Source: a virus
Virus record (IMG/VR): IMGVR_UViG_3300001473_000072
Coordinates: 1 to 38,002 of that record
Reading direction: 5' to 3' (one strand)
Length of the DNA stretch: 38,002 nucleotides
Of this stretch, positions 25,597 through 33,016 are shown piece by piece (position 1 is the first letter of the stretch; the number at the start of each line of letters is the position of its first letter). Made by a program: the position numbers and the translations under genes. A model generated the notes under the pieces. It had not been told where the DNA came from, searched no databases, and saw nothing but the letters and a program-made list of their open reading frames with translations.

Positions 25597-26107
25597 TCTG
25601 AAACCCTCTTATCTAGCAATATCTGGTGAGCCCGCCCAGGCTGTCGCCACTATATATGGTGCTCACCTCACCTTAAAAGGTTTTTCTTTAGGGACTGAAG
25701 GGACAAGATCAAATCCGGCAGGGATTACCCAAATCATGAAATCCCGCACACCAAATTACTGAAATCAAACACCCTTTATCACTTACTAGGGACCGAAGGG
25801 ACATAAGGGATCTAAATTCCCGTACACACACAAGATATAGAGCGCGCACATTCACACGCTCACGCACATGACGCCAAGCAGCAGGTTTCTACGCCCTTCA
25901 ATCCCTTGCATCCCGCAACGCCGGGCAACCGCCTGTTTTTAAACACGTTTACACCCGCACCCCTTGAAGGTCTCCGGTCCCTGCACGGGACCGACTTGAT
26001 CCCTTATCCCGCTGATCTCTTTATCAATCGACCAGACCCAAAGCCTCCAACTCCCCTATAGGGAGTTGCGGTTGCCTTCCAAAGAAAGGGGTGCGGGGAT
26101 CGGAGAC
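25597..26107. repeat. Gene-free region with GGGAC repeats (possible origin or control region)
   Basis: About 510 bp with no supportable gene, AT-richer than its surroundings. It holds two imperfect direct repeats, AGGGACTGAAGGGACAAGAT (from about 25690) and AGGGACCGAAGGGACATAAG (from about 25789), and a hairpin GGTCCC-TGCAC-GGGACC at 25976-25992. There is also an inverted repeat CAACTCCC/GGGAGTTG at 26048-26068 and a CA-rich tract at about 25824-25870. The layout suggests protein-binding sites or an origin; no further evidence is available. Confidence 0.5.
25670..25681. promoter_or_regulatory. Operator ACCTTAAAAGGT
   Basis: A near-perfect palindromic member of the operator family, about 75 bp upstream of the gene ending at 24853. 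A TATATA sequence lies about 15 bp downstream on the minus strand and may be the matching -10 box. Confidence 0.55.
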
Positions 26108-26140
26108 AAACAGGGCGCCGCGAAAAGGGGCGCCCTGTTT
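26108..26140 (-). terminator. Terminator after the antirepressor gene
   Basis: A perfect 12-bp stem, AAACAGGGCGCC/GGCGCCCTGTTT with a 9-nt loop, lies 20 nt after the antirepressor stop. On the minus strand it ends in TTT. The A/T ends make it potentially bidirectional. Confidence 0.7.
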
Positions 26141-26160
26141 AACTTGGCAGCACCCTCAGG

Positions 26161-26943
26161 TCAGAGCGTGCGCGCAATCAGATAGATGCCCGCATACCCG
26201 GTATCGCTCCGCTTAGCGGGGCGAAAGGAAGCCCCGCTGTCAGGGCAGCGGTAGGCGCCGGAAAGGCCGCGCAGGCAGTTGGAGAATGCCCGCCGCCCCA
26301 TAGGCGGGGAACCACTTTCCGCACAGAACGCGAGATAGGCATGAAACAGGTCGCGGCTGCGGGTCCAGTGCTTGGGATCCCCGCTGATCACACATTCCTC
26401 GCGCAGAAACGAATAAAGCGCCTCGCCGCGCGTCTCTGTCCCCCCAGGCGTTGAGACAACCTGCGGATCCGCCGGATCCTCTGCGGGAAGGTCCGGCAAG
26501 CCCATCTTGCGCCAGAGGATCTGCGCGGCCTGGCGCCCGAAGGTCAGACGCGCCTCCGCCACCAGCGCCTTGATATCCATCACGTCCGGTGTGACGTTGA
26601 ACTGGGCGGACCGTTCAGACGGAGCAGCCAGCCGCCCATGCCGCCACGCCACAAACATATTGATGATCTGCCGGGTTACAGCAAAGGCGTTTTCTGTCTT
26701 GCTTTGCGTGCAGATGTAAAACGTCTGGTGTTCGTTCAGCCAGTATTCACGCTTTTCTGGATTGTGTTTGTCTACGCGCGACGGCATGGCGCGCGTTACC
26801 TCCCCAAAACTACCCAGAGCCACCATGCAGCGCAAAATGAGCTTTCGGAAATCTCGCGCCCTAGAAAAGCCAAGAGCTTCTGCAATGTCGATATCCCGCA
26901 TCCGCGGCTCGCCGTCAAATTCCCGAATGGTCAGATCAAACAT
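26161..26943 (-). CDS. ant: Antirepressor-like protein with D5-type C-terminal domain
   Basis: 260 aa. Residues 1-105 (MFDLTIREFDGEPRMRDIDIAE, ALGFSRARDFRKLI, YWLNEHQTFYICTQSKTENA, RQIINMFVAWRHG) look like the N-terminal domain of phage antirepressor / Bro/Rha-type proteins. Residues 176-256 resemble the C-terminus of the phage helicase: GDPKHWTRSRDLFHAY against GDPTVFTRSRDLIDAF, and SDTGYAGIYL against SDTGYGGIRL. Its start lies inside the end of the upstream small ORF (8-nt overlap), so translation is probably coupled, as for icd-ant in P1. It would antagonise the 106-aa repressor. The gene symbol reflects function by synteny only. Confidence 0.65.
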   Translation of the reverse strand: MFDLTIREFDGEPRMRDIDIAEALGFSRARDFRKLILRCMVALGSFGEVTRAMPSRVDKHNPEKREYWLNEHQTFYICTQSKTENAFAVTRQIINMFVAWRHGRLAAPSERSAQFNVTPDVMDIKALVAEARLTFGRQAAQILWRKMGLPDLPAEDPADPQVVSTPGGTETRGEALYSFLREECVISGDPKHWTRSRDLFHAYLAFCAESGSPPMGRRAFSNCLRGLSGAYRCPDSGASFRPAKRSDTGYAGIYLIARTL

Positions 26944-27157
26944 GGGCCAGCTCCTCCAAGCCGCTGACCGCCTCGCTCACGGATTTGGCTTTGTCGTGCA
27001 ATGCGCAGGCCAGTGCATCCAGTGCATTGCACTTTTCCGCCTGACGATCAGACAGGTAGTCGGCAACGACAATGCGCATTGCGAGCGCCAGCCCCTCAAG
27101 CTCCAAGGCATCAGTGCCAACGTCGATCGGATGAATGATATTGGAATGAACGGTCAT
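26936..27157 (-). CDS. Small protein in the icd position, coupled to antirepressor
   Basis: 73 aa, acidic and helical (LEGLALAMRIVVADYLSDRQ; ALDALACALHDKAKSVSEAV), with no family recognised. SD GGAGGG lies 7 nt before the ATG, and it overlaps sequence repeated in the upstream C4-like RNA. The end of the gene overlaps the antirepressor start by 8 nt. By position it matches icd in the P1 immI operon, where the small ORF passes translational control on to ant. No sequence similarity to Icd is claimed. Confidence 0.65.
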   Translation of the reverse strand: MTVHSNIIHPIDVGTDALELEGLALAMRIVVADYLSDRQAEKCNALDALACALHDKAKSVSEAVSGLEELAHV

Positions 27158-27164
27158 CGATTGA

Positions 27165-27379
27165 CCCTCCTACGGTTGGTTTGATTTCCCAGCCACAAGA
27201 GGTTCCAATCTCTGGTGGCCAGACGCACAGGGTTGGAACTACCGCCCGTAGGAACGGCGCGCCCGAGGGCGCCCCTGCACGCCTGACCATAAAAAACCCG
27301 CGACAATTGGCGCGGGCTATCAAGCGCCTACGGACAGACGGGGTTCCAATCCCGGCAGGCCCTTTTTCGACCTGCACGC
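27165..27379 (-). ncRNA. C4-type antisense RNA and target leader (immI-like)
   Basis: On the minus strand the leader carries, in order, four elements. First, a GCAGGT/GCCTGC hairpin at about 27355-27375. Second, copy 1: TTGGAACC (27342-27349) and CCGTAGGC (27326-27333), then a CCCGCG terminator hairpin. Third, copy 2, complementary: TCCTACGG (27246-27253) and GTTCCAAC (27232-27239). Fourth, copy 3: GATTGGAACC (27201-27210) and CCGTAGGAGGG (27165-27175), which includes the SD of the small ORF. Order and orientation allow copy 2 to pair with copy 1 or copy 3. Two short antisense boxes upstream of a coupled ORF-antirepressor pair is the C4 arrangement of phages P1/P7. The 106-aa ORF across the region is not a gene. 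Confidence 0.7.
27291..27316 (-). terminator. Terminator hairpin ending the C4-like RNA
   Basis: Minus strand: stem CCCGCG/CGCGGG with an 8-nt loop, followed by TTTTTT (27291-27296). It lies between the two antisense boxes and the antirepressor genes, so it would release the short RNA while some transcripts read through. Confidence 0.7.
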
Positions 27380-27446
27380 CAAGGTTGCCCATCCGCCCGC
27401 AGTGTGTCAAGCACTGAATATAGGTGCACACGATGCGCTTAAAGGG

Positions 27447-27475
27447 ACAAAATCACCTTTAAAGGTTTATTGCAA
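27447..27475 (-). promoter_or_regulatory. Promoter for the C4-antirepressor operon
   Basis: Minus strand: TTGCAA (27470-27475), 17-bp spacer containing the operator, TTTTGT (27447-27452). The arrangement is nearly the same as at 32520-32547. The -10 box is weak, so confidence is moderate. Confidence 0.45.
27455..27466. promoter_or_regulatory. Operator ACCTTTAAAGGT (perfect palindrome)
   Basis: A perfect 12-bp palindrome between the divergent C4-antirepressor leader and the lipoprotein gene. The AAAGG part also lies about 9 nt before the lipoprotein ATG, where it may serve as its SD. A repressor bound here could act on both. Confidence 0.7.
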
Positions 27476-27949
27476 ATGAAATTTGACGCCTTCAAAGCAT
27501 TTAAGAGATCCACCCACCAACTTCTTGCCATCTGCGTTTTGCCACTGGCAGCTTGTGTACCCTCCTTGATGCCCCTCACGATCCAAATGGCCGAAAACCC
27601 TGAGCGAGTGGCCAACCTGAGCACAGCAGAGCTTTGCCAAACAATCAGGATCTCCGAAAATTCAGCCGATTGGAGCGAAAGCGACAAAAAAGCCGCCTAC
27701 GATCTACTGAGAAAACGCGGCTTCTCCAAACGAGATGCAGACTTAATCTCCGACAAAGGCGAGTACTACGGGACAGGGATGACCTATAAGGGACTGGTTT
27801 GCTCGACCGGCACCCCGACACGGGTAAACAAGTCCTTTTACCAGTACTCTGGCCACAATTGGCAAGTCGTGCTGGGAGATCATTCCGATTTTGTCTACCT
27901 CCGCGGGAATGGAACAGAGAGCGGCATGAAAGTTACAAGCTGGAACTAG
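27476..27949 (+). CDS. Lipoprotein of unknown function (possible lysogenic conversion gene)
   Basis: 157 aa from the ATG at 27476 (a TTG lies two codons upstream). A basic N-terminus, a hydrophobic stretch (QLLAICVLPLAAC) and lipobox LAAC predict a lipoprotein. The mature part has no recognised domain and one DADLISDKGEYYGTGMTYKG block. It is on the strand opposite to all neighbours between 25 and 32 kb, has lower GC, and sits beside an operator, all typical of a phage 'moron' gene. It converges on the helicase gene with 12 nt between the stops. Confidence 0.65.
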   Translation: MKFDAFKAFKRSTHQLLAICVLPLAACVPSLMPLTIQMAENPERVANLSTAELCQTIRISENSADWSESDKKAAYDLLRKRGFSKRDADLISDKGEYYGTGMTYKGLVCSTGTPTRVNKSFYQYSGHNWQVVLGDHSDFVYLRGNGTESGMKVTSWN

Positions 27950-27961
27950 ATCCGGCGGCCC

Positions 27962-29740
27962 TTACTGCCCACCGGCGTACTTGGCATCCGCCTCCGCATC
28001 AGCGCGCATTTCATTGAACCCATCGCTGAGGCGGATACCGCCATAGCCGGTATCGCTGATCTTCTTTTGCGTGAAGCCGCGGCCATCTGCTGTCTTATAG
28101 AACTTTGCCTTGTCCGCGAAGTGATTGGAGACAGTGCGGGATCCCCATGCGTCTCCGCGCCCCGTATGGACATACCACCAGTTGAATGCATCGATCAGAT
28201 CCCGCGAACGGGTGAACACGGTTGGATCCCCGTCCACTTCACAGCAGGTTCGCAGGAACACCAGAACCGGATCGCTCTCCTCGCGGTACTCGCGGGTTGC
28301 TTCAAGCACCACCTCAGGGATCTGCAAGCCGCCTTCCAGCCACTTTTGCAGCCCCTCAAGCAGCCAGTTCAGGATGCCGGGCCGCTCCGCCTCCAGCTTC
28401 TTAGGCAGGAGCGGATCAACCTCCTCATCAGGGATCGATTCCAGGAATGGCACCAGGAGGACACGGCGCCAGATGCCGTTGTCCGTGCCGCGGATCTCCG
28501 GCTTGTGGTTGCCCGCGATCGTCAGCTTGAATTCAGGCACCACCTCAACAAACTCCTGCTGCATCCGGCGCACAAGGATCTCCTCACCCCCGGTGAGCTG
28601 CTTGATCAGCGCCTCCTTGAGCTTCTGCCCCTTCTCCGGCTCAGCCGCACGCACCATGCGGGCACCGGGGAGCCGGACAAGATCCGGGGTCGCATCCGAG
28701 CCCTTGCGCTGATCAGACCCGGCAAGGCTCTCGATCGGCACAGTGGTTGCATACGGCCCCATCATCCGTGCAATCAAATCCATGAGCGTTGACTTGCCGT
28801 TGCGCCCGCCCCCGTAGAAGAACGCCAGCTTCTGTTCTGTTGTGAGGCCGCTGAGGCTGTAGCCGAACCAGCGCTGCAAGAACTCGCGCAATGCCGGATC
28901 CGGCTGGATCCGGCACAGAAACTTGTCGAACACGGGGCGCTTGGCCGCCGGGTCAAAATCCACATCCATGATCTTTGACAGGTACTGATCCCGCGCGTGG
29001 CCGATAACCTCACGGCGCCAGGTCTTGCGGCCCGTGGCCTTGTGCTCCTCCTCAAAGAAACGGATCACGCCGGACCCGGTGTTGATCATCAGAGGATCTT
29101 CATTCAGACGGCTCAAGGGCTGGTAAACATCAACCTGCGCCTCGCGCATCATGTTGTTGATCGGGCCGGTATTACCCGCCGCCTTCGCGTGCGAATGATG
29201 GCCACGGCGCAGGGCGGCAAGCTTCTTCCGCAGATCATCAGCCTTCCCAACTTGCGTTTCCAGCTCCTTGAGCTGCGCCTTTTGATCATCGCTGCGCTTG
29301 CTGGCGGGCGTCTCCTTGATCTCTGCCACGGTTTCGCGCGCCAGATCCCCGGCCTCGATCTCAAGTTCTTCCCAAGGCTGCAGCCGGAGAAACAGGGCCT
29401 CGCGCGAAACCCGCCCGGAAATCTGCTGCGCCAGGCGGCGCACCTCTAGCTGATCGTCATCCTGCGCCCAGCACTTGCCGTTCCAGACAAACCAGCCCAC
29501 CCGCGGCACGAACAGCACCTCATCCCCAAAGTATTTGGTGAACCGCCTGCCGTTGCCATAGTCGTTGAGAGGAAACAGCGCGCATTCCTCCGCGAGCTGA
29601 TCCATGGGATCAGAAACAGGGTCCCATGGGCCGCCGTCCTGAGGGGTGCGGGGATCCTCCGCACCGGGATCGTAATCCGCCGGGTGCACCTGCTCTGCGC
29701 GCTCGAAAGCCTCGCGCACATCATCATAGCCATCTTTCAT
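27962..29740 (-). CDS. D5/P4-family SF3 DNA helicase
   Basis: 592 aa. The SF3 ATPase core has Walker A GGGRNGKST at 310-318, a Walker B-region AAEPEKGQKL (about 365-374) and an SF3 motif C FKLTIAGNHKP (about 404-413). It is preceded by a D5_N-type region (about 205-295) and followed by a C-terminal Pox_D5-like winged-helix domain (about 494-572). Such proteins unwind the origin during phage replication. The start overlaps the primase stop (ATGA), so the two are co-translated and probably form one primase-helicase system. Confidence 0.88.
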   Translation of the reverse strand: MKDGYDDVREAFERAEQVHPADYDPGAEDPRTPQDGGPWDPVSDPMDQLAEECALFPLNDYGNGRRFTKYFGDEVLFVPRVGWFVWNGKCWAQDDDQLEVRRLAQQISGRVSREALFLRLQPWEELEIEAGDLARETVAEIKETPASKRSDDQKAQLKELETQVGKADDLRKKLAALRRGHHSHAKAAGNTGPINNMMREAQVDVYQPLSRLNEDPLMINTGSGVIRFFEEEHKATGRKTWRREVIGHARDQYLSKIMDVDFDPAAKRPVFDKFLCRIQPDPALREFLQRWFGYSLSGLTTEQKLAFFYGGGRNGKSTLMDLIARMMGPYATTVPIESLAGSDQRKGSDATPDLVRLPGARMVRAAEPEKGQKLKEALIKQLTGGEEILVRRMQQEFVEVVPEFKLTIAGNHKPEIRGTDNGIWRRVLLVPFLESIPDEEVDPLLPKKLEAERPGILNWLLEGLQKWLEGGLQIPEVVLEATREYREESDPVLVFLRTCCEVDGDPTVFTRSRDLIDAFNWWYVHTGRGDAWGSRTVSNHFADKAKFYKTADGRGFTQKKISDTGYGGIRLSDGFNEMRADAEADAKYAGGQ

Positions 29741-30855
29741 TGCTCATCCTGCCCCGTGCAGATCATATCGTTGAGATCCCCGCCCTCACGCGCGGGCACC
29801 ACCAGCCCCGTCAGGGCGGGGTTTGCATTCATGGCGCGCCTCAGGCCCGCAGTAAGCTGTGCCCGCGTTTGCCGCGGATCGCTGTCACCATCCTGAATGA
29901 AGATCAGCCGGTCGACGCAGACAGGCGGCAGGAATGCATCAAGGTCATCCAGCTTCGGTTCATCGGAAAACCGCCCGCCGGACCGCTTGCCCGCCATATT
30001 GCCAAGCGAGATGCCAGCCCAATAGCTTGCCCCCAGCGTTGCACCTGCGACCAAAGCGGTCAGAGTGGTTTCAATCCCCTCGCCCATGACAAGGGCAGAG
30101 GTGCAGGCACTGCCAGTCAGGCGGATTGCGCCACCCTTTTGCGACCCGCGAACCGTCTTTGCGGCGAGCACTTCACCGGTTTCCGGGTGCAGGATCCTCG
30201 CCTTCCCCTTGGGCGCGGAAAGGTCAATCCAGGTCCGGTGAACAGCCTGCAATTTGCCGTCCGCGCCCTGTACCGCCGAAATCAGTACCGGGCCGCGGTG
30301 CAGGGTCCGGTACTGGCTGGCAATTTTTTTCACATACGGATAGTCCGGCAGAAACCGGAAACACTTGAAGGGCATCGGCAGTTCCTGAAATCCCGGAACC
30401 CGCAAATTCAGGTACGCCTCCGCCAGAGTGCCGCGAAAAGGCTGCGCCGCACGCCAGATGCCCACCGCGTCCCGGCGTGCGGCTGCCCTGTACCGGGCCT
30501 GCTGCTCCTCCGCCCTGCGGCGGGTTTCCTCTTGCCGCCGCCTGCGGCGCTCCAGTTCCGCAGGATCAATCTCCGCCTCGCGCTCACCTTCAAGGAACTC
30601 GACAGCCTCGATAAAGCTGAGATCCAGAACCAGCATCACCAGAGCGATCGGATCCCCACCCCCGCAAGAGCGGCAGTTATACACGTTCTGGCGCTCACTG
30701 ATCGAAAAGCGATCAGTGCCGCCGCACTTCGGGCACGGCCCGGTCAGCTCCCCACTCACCGGGCGCAGCCCTTCGATCGGCGGCAGTTTTTCCAGAACTT
30801 CACGCATGGTCCGGCCACGGGCCAGATCAACGCGGGGATCCTCTTTGGTGGGCAT
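29737..30855 (-). CDS. DnaG-type primase (zinc finger plus Toprim)
   Basis: 372 aa. The zinc-binding site is C41-x2-C44...C61-x2-C64 (CPKCGG and CRSCGG), followed by a charged helical linker (about 95-130). The Toprim domain has GEGIETTLTA at 258-267 and the metal-binding QDGDSD at 321-326. It should lay down primers for the co-transcribed helicase. SD GAGGTG precedes the ATG, and a degenerate operator half-site lies upstream. It is shorter than cellular DnaG and lacks a helicase-binding domain of the cellular type. Confidence 0.85.
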   Translation of the reverse strand: MPTKEDPRVDLARGRTMREVLEKLPPIEGLRPVSGELTGPCPKCGGTDRFSISERQNVYNCRSCGGGDPIALVMLVLDLSFIEAVEFLEGEREAEIDPAELERRRRRQEETRRRAEEQQARYRAAARRDAVGIWRAAQPFRGTLAEAYLNLRVPGFQELPMPFKCFRFLPDYPYVKKIASQYRTLHRGPVLISAVQGADGKLQAVHRTWIDLSAPKGKARILHPETGEVLAAKTVRGSQKGGAIRLTGSACTSALVMGEGIETTLTALVAGATLGASYWAGISLGNMAGKRSGGRFSDEPKLDDLDAFLPPVCVDRLIFIQDGDSDPRQTRAQLTAGLRRAMNANPALTGLVVPAREGGDLNDMICTGQDEQ

Positions 30856-30878
30856 CGAAACACCTCAGGGTGAAAACT

Positions 30879-30890
30879 TGCATTTAAGGT
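30879..30890 (-). promoter_or_regulatory. Half-operator ACCTTAAATGCA
   Basis: A degenerate member of the operator family on the minus strand, in the gap between the SSB and primase genes. One half matches the consensus, the other does not. Confidence 0.3.
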
Positions 30891-30929
30891 GGTCAGCAGG
30901 CGCAGACCCGCGCCCGCCAGACCGGCCCG

Positions 30930-31409
30930 TCAGAACGGGATTTCATCATCGTCAATGTTGTGGCCAGAACCACCAGGGGGCGGACCGCCGCCATATCCGG
31001 GGCTGCGGTCATACCCGCCACCCGAGGCGCTGCCGCCAGAACCTGAGGAGCCGCCGTCGCGGCGGTCCAGGAGCGTGAGCGTGGAGCCAAACCCCTGCAA
31101 AACCACCTCCGTTGAGTAGCGGTCCTGCCCGTTCTGGTCCTGCCACTTGCGGGTTTGCAACTGGCCCTCGACATAAATTTTCGAGCCCTTGCGCGTATAT
31201 TGCTCAGCCACCCGCACAAGCCCCTCATTGAAAATGGCGATCGAATGCCATTCTGTGCGCTCGCGGCGCTCGCCCGTCTGGCGGTCCTTCCAGCTTTCAG
31301 AGGTGGCAAGGCGCAGGTTGCAGACCTTCCCGCCATTCTGGAAGTTGCGGACTTCGGGATCACGGCCAAGGTGGCCGATCAGGATAACCTTGTTCACAGA
31401 TCCGGCCAT
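30930..31409 (-). CDS. ssb: Single-stranded DNA-binding protein
   Basis: 159 aa from the ATG at 31409 (the longer frame adds a non-SSB Cys-rich N-terminus). It has a bacterial-type OB fold ([47 protein letters not shown]) followed by a Gly/Ser-rich linker and the acidic tip DDDEIPF that binds partner proteins. It should protect single strands during phage replication and recruit host factors. The ATG overlaps the stop of the P-loop gene upstream (TGATG). Confidence 0.92.
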   Translation of the reverse strand: MAGSVNKVILIGHLGRDPEVRNFQNGGKVCNLRLATSESWKDRQTGERRERTEWHSIAIFNEGLVRVAEQYTRKGSKIYVEGQLQTRKWQDQNGQDRYSTEVVLQGFGSTLTLLDRRDGGSSGSGGSASGGGYDRSPGYGGGPPPGGSGHNIDDDEIPF

Positions 31410-31696
31410 CAGAGCGCCCCCACCACGAAAGCCGCAGCCTGCGCGGCGGCAAAAGGCATGATGAGGCATCGCTCCGGCACATCGCCTGTATACGGAGGCG
31501 CGATATTCGTCATGTGCAAGTGACCACACACCAGAGGCCACGGGCGGCAATGCGGCCCAGGCTGGAACGGCATCCAGTCATCAACCACGCCACAGCATCC
31601 GAGCGCGCGCGCCAGATCGGCTGCATGATGGGTCTTTCCGCAGCCGGGCGGGCCGTGCACGATCACGGTGCGGTATTCCCGCTGATTGTTGTCCAT
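31409..31696 (-). CDS. Small P-loop NTPase-like protein
   Basis: 95 aa. A near-N-terminal Walker [21 protein letters not shown] (residues 14-33), is followed by a VVDDW segment that may act as a Walker B-like strand. There is no room for a full AAA+ core, so this is a minimal or degenerate nucleotide-binding protein. Similar tiny P-loop proteins occur in phage replication operons. SD AAGGA lies 8 nt before the ATG. Function is unknown. Confidence 0.65.
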   Translation of the reverse strand: MDNNQREYRTVIVHGPPGCGKTHHAADLARALGCCGVVDDWMPFQPGPHCRPWPLVCGHLHMTNIAPPYTGDVPERCLIMPFAAAQAAAFVVGAL

Positions 31697-31700
31697 AGTC

Positions 31701-31880
31701 TCAATCCTTCTGTTTGGGGTTCAGGTCCGGCGCAAGCTTGCGCGTCCAGAGTGCACAGGCCGCGGCGCAATCGGTTCCATTCACCGTTTTGTGCAGCCTG
31801 GCACAGGGCTGGCCCGCGGCGCGCATGGCCGCTTGCTCAGGAAAAGCCGCGCAGGTGCCGCAGACCCGGCGCAGGTGCAT
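31701..31880 (-). CDS. Small Cys-rich protein (zinc-binding-like)
   Basis: 59 aa from the ATG at 31880 (SD AGGA, 6 nt spacer); the longer frame has no SD. It begins MHLRRVCGTCAAFPEQ and has further Cys at about 27, 39 and 43, giving a CxxC plus two later Cys, which suggests zinc binding. It lies between the P-loop gene and the 85-aa protein in the replication operon. No family is recognised. Confidence 0.5.
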   Translation of the reverse strand: MHLRRVCGTCAAFPEQAAMRAAGQPCARLHKTVNGTDCAAACALWTRKLAPDLNPKQKD

Positions 31881-31959
31881 TGCACATCCTGACGCGAAGG
31901 GGCGCGCATGGTAGGGGCGGCGCGCAAGGCGGCGCCCCAAGCTTGCGGAGCCTTGGGGT

Positions 31960-32217
31960 TCAGGTGCGGCGGCCATTTCCGCCCCCGCTCAAACTCACGC
32001 CGGACCGCCCCTTGAATTTGGCGGCCCGTGGCCTGCCCGCCGCGGGCAGGATCGCCCCGCAATCGCGGATCAGCACCAGGTGCGACCGCAGCAACTCAAG
32101 CGCCATCTCTTCAACACTTGGCATTGCCACCCCCAGACGGCTGGCCTCCTGACGGGCAATGCGCTCAATCGTGCCACGCTCCTTGGGCGTGAGGCTGCTG
32201 ATGATGAAATCACCCAT
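31960..32217 (-). CDS. Hypothetical protein of the early operon
   Basis: 85 aa from the ATG at 32217, with SD GGGGGA. It starts MGDFIISSLTPKERGTIERI, has a helical RQEASRLGVAMPSVEEMALELL middle and a basic tail. The helical, charged makeup could fit a small DNA-binding or regulatory protein, but there is no family match. Its start overlaps the HTH gene end by 8 nt; the upstream extension of the frame is a shadow of that gene. Confidence 0.5.
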   Translation of the reverse strand: MGDFIISSLTPKERGTIERIARQEASRLGVAMPSVEEMALELLRSHLVLIRDCGAILPAAGRPRAAKFKGRSGVSLSGGGNGRRT

Positions 32218-32488
32218 GGCCCGTCCCCCGAGCAGGATCCCCCAAGGGCGGCAGCACCACCCCTTTCTCCGCGGCCACGGCCCGCACATGGCTGACCAGT
32301 GCGCGGGCGCGGGAGAGCTTGATATCGCGGCCAGGCGTCTTGAGAAACGCAGAGACAGTGTTGACACCGCCTCCGATGGCCTGCGCCAGCGGCGCAGGGC
32401 GCAGCTCCGTGGCCAGAAGGGCCGCAGAGAGCCACGCCCGCAGCGCTTCCGGCGAAGGGTATTCAGGAACATCTTGCAGGTCAGCCAT
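32210..32488 (-). CDS. Cro-like helix-turn-helix protein
   Basis: 92 aa. The region APLAQAIGGGVNTVSAFLKT (about residues 32-51) has the helix-turn-helix layout of XRE/Cro proteins, followed by LSRARALVSHVRAV. SD GGAGG precedes the ATG. It is the first gene of the minus-strand replication operon, directly after a perfect operator and opposite the repressor gene, the place of cro in lambda. Its sequence is divergent, so the DNA-binding role is inferred from position and pattern. Confidence 0.55.
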   Translation of the reverse strand: MADLQDVPEYPSPEALRAWLSAALLATELRPAPLAQAIGGGVNTVSAFLKTPGRDIKLSRARALVSHVRAVAAEKGVVLPPLGDPARGTGHG

Positions 32489-32519
32489 TTATGTACCTCC
32501 TATCGCAAACCTTGCTAGT

Positions 32520-32547
32520 TGCATATCACCTTTAAAGGTTAGAGCAA
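32520..32547 (-). promoter_or_regulatory. Early (replication) operon promoter
   Basis: Minus strand: TTGCTC (32542-32547), 16-bp spacer holding the operator, TATGCA (32520-32525). It drives the HTH/SSB/primase/helicase operon. Confidence 0.55.
32528..32539. promoter_or_regulatory. Operator ACCTTTAAAGGT (perfect palindrome)
   Basis: A perfect 12-bp palindrome in the spacer of the early promoter, identical to the site at 27455. It is the likely main repressor site of the immunity switch. Confidence 0.75.
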
Positions 32548-32588
32548 GAGGTGAATGGCACCTTTTTTTACGTTTTTCCCCCTTTCCG

Positions 32589-32617
32589 TTGCCTCAATCC
32601 CTTTTAAATGTTAATCG
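32589..32617 (+). promoter_or_regulatory. Repressor gene promoter
   Basis: Plus strand: TTGCCT (32589-32594), 17-bp spacer, TAATCG (32612-32617). The spacer contains CCCTTTTAAATG, a degenerate operator, which suggests autoregulation of the repressor. Confidence 0.5.
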
Positions 32618-32695
32618 GACCCACTACAGAACCCGAAAAATTCATACTGAAACACATACTTAGATCCGAAACACAAACCGACCGAAGGACAACAG

Positions 32696-33016
32696 ATGCG
32701 ACCAGAGACCGAACGCAAGCTGGAAAACGCACGCACCAACTTAAAGATCCTCGTAGCGCTCGACGACCGAAGCGCAGCCGAAATATCCCGAGAAGCCGGG
32801 TTAAGCGTTAATGTTCTAGGCAAATACCTTCGTGGTGAAACCATGATAAATTTTGGCAACCTTCAGTCCATCTGCGACGTCTTAGGGACCCCCATTGCAC
32901 TGATCACCTCCGACCGGCAGATCACCCCCGCGCGCATTCGTTTGTACCGAATTCTTGACCGCATGAGCGATGAGGAGCTATTGGCCTTCATTGAGAAAGA
33001 AAAGGGCGGCTCCTGA
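32696..33016 (+). CDS. Small XRE-family repressor (CI-like, no protease domain)
   Basis: 106 aa. The helix-turn-helix RSAAEISREAGLSVNVLGKY (about 25-44), with LRGETMINFGNLQSICDVLG after it, is a standard XRE/CI DNA-binding domain. A short C-terminal helix (ARIRLYRILDRMSDEELLAFI) may mediate dimer contact. There is no LexA/S24 peptidase region, so SOS-induced self-cleavage is not expected. It is divergent from the early operon, has SD AAGGA and its own operator-bearing promoter, and ends at a strong terminator. It is the best candidate for the ACCTTTAAAGGT-binding protein. Confidence 0.75.
   Translation: MRPETERKLENARTNLKILVALDDRSAAEISREAGLSVNVLGKYLRGETMINFGNLQSICDVLGTPIALITSDRQITPARIRLYRILDRMSDEELLAFIEKEKGGS

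Noticed and set aside
25824-25870. CA-rich tract considered as a CRISPR or tandem repeat
   Set aside because: Simple CA/CGCA composition without regular repeat-spacer spacing.
27111-27431. 106-aa minus-strand reading frame over the C4-like leader
   Set aside because: It spans the terminator and the complementary boxes and has no ribosome binding site. The RNA structure explains the conservation better.
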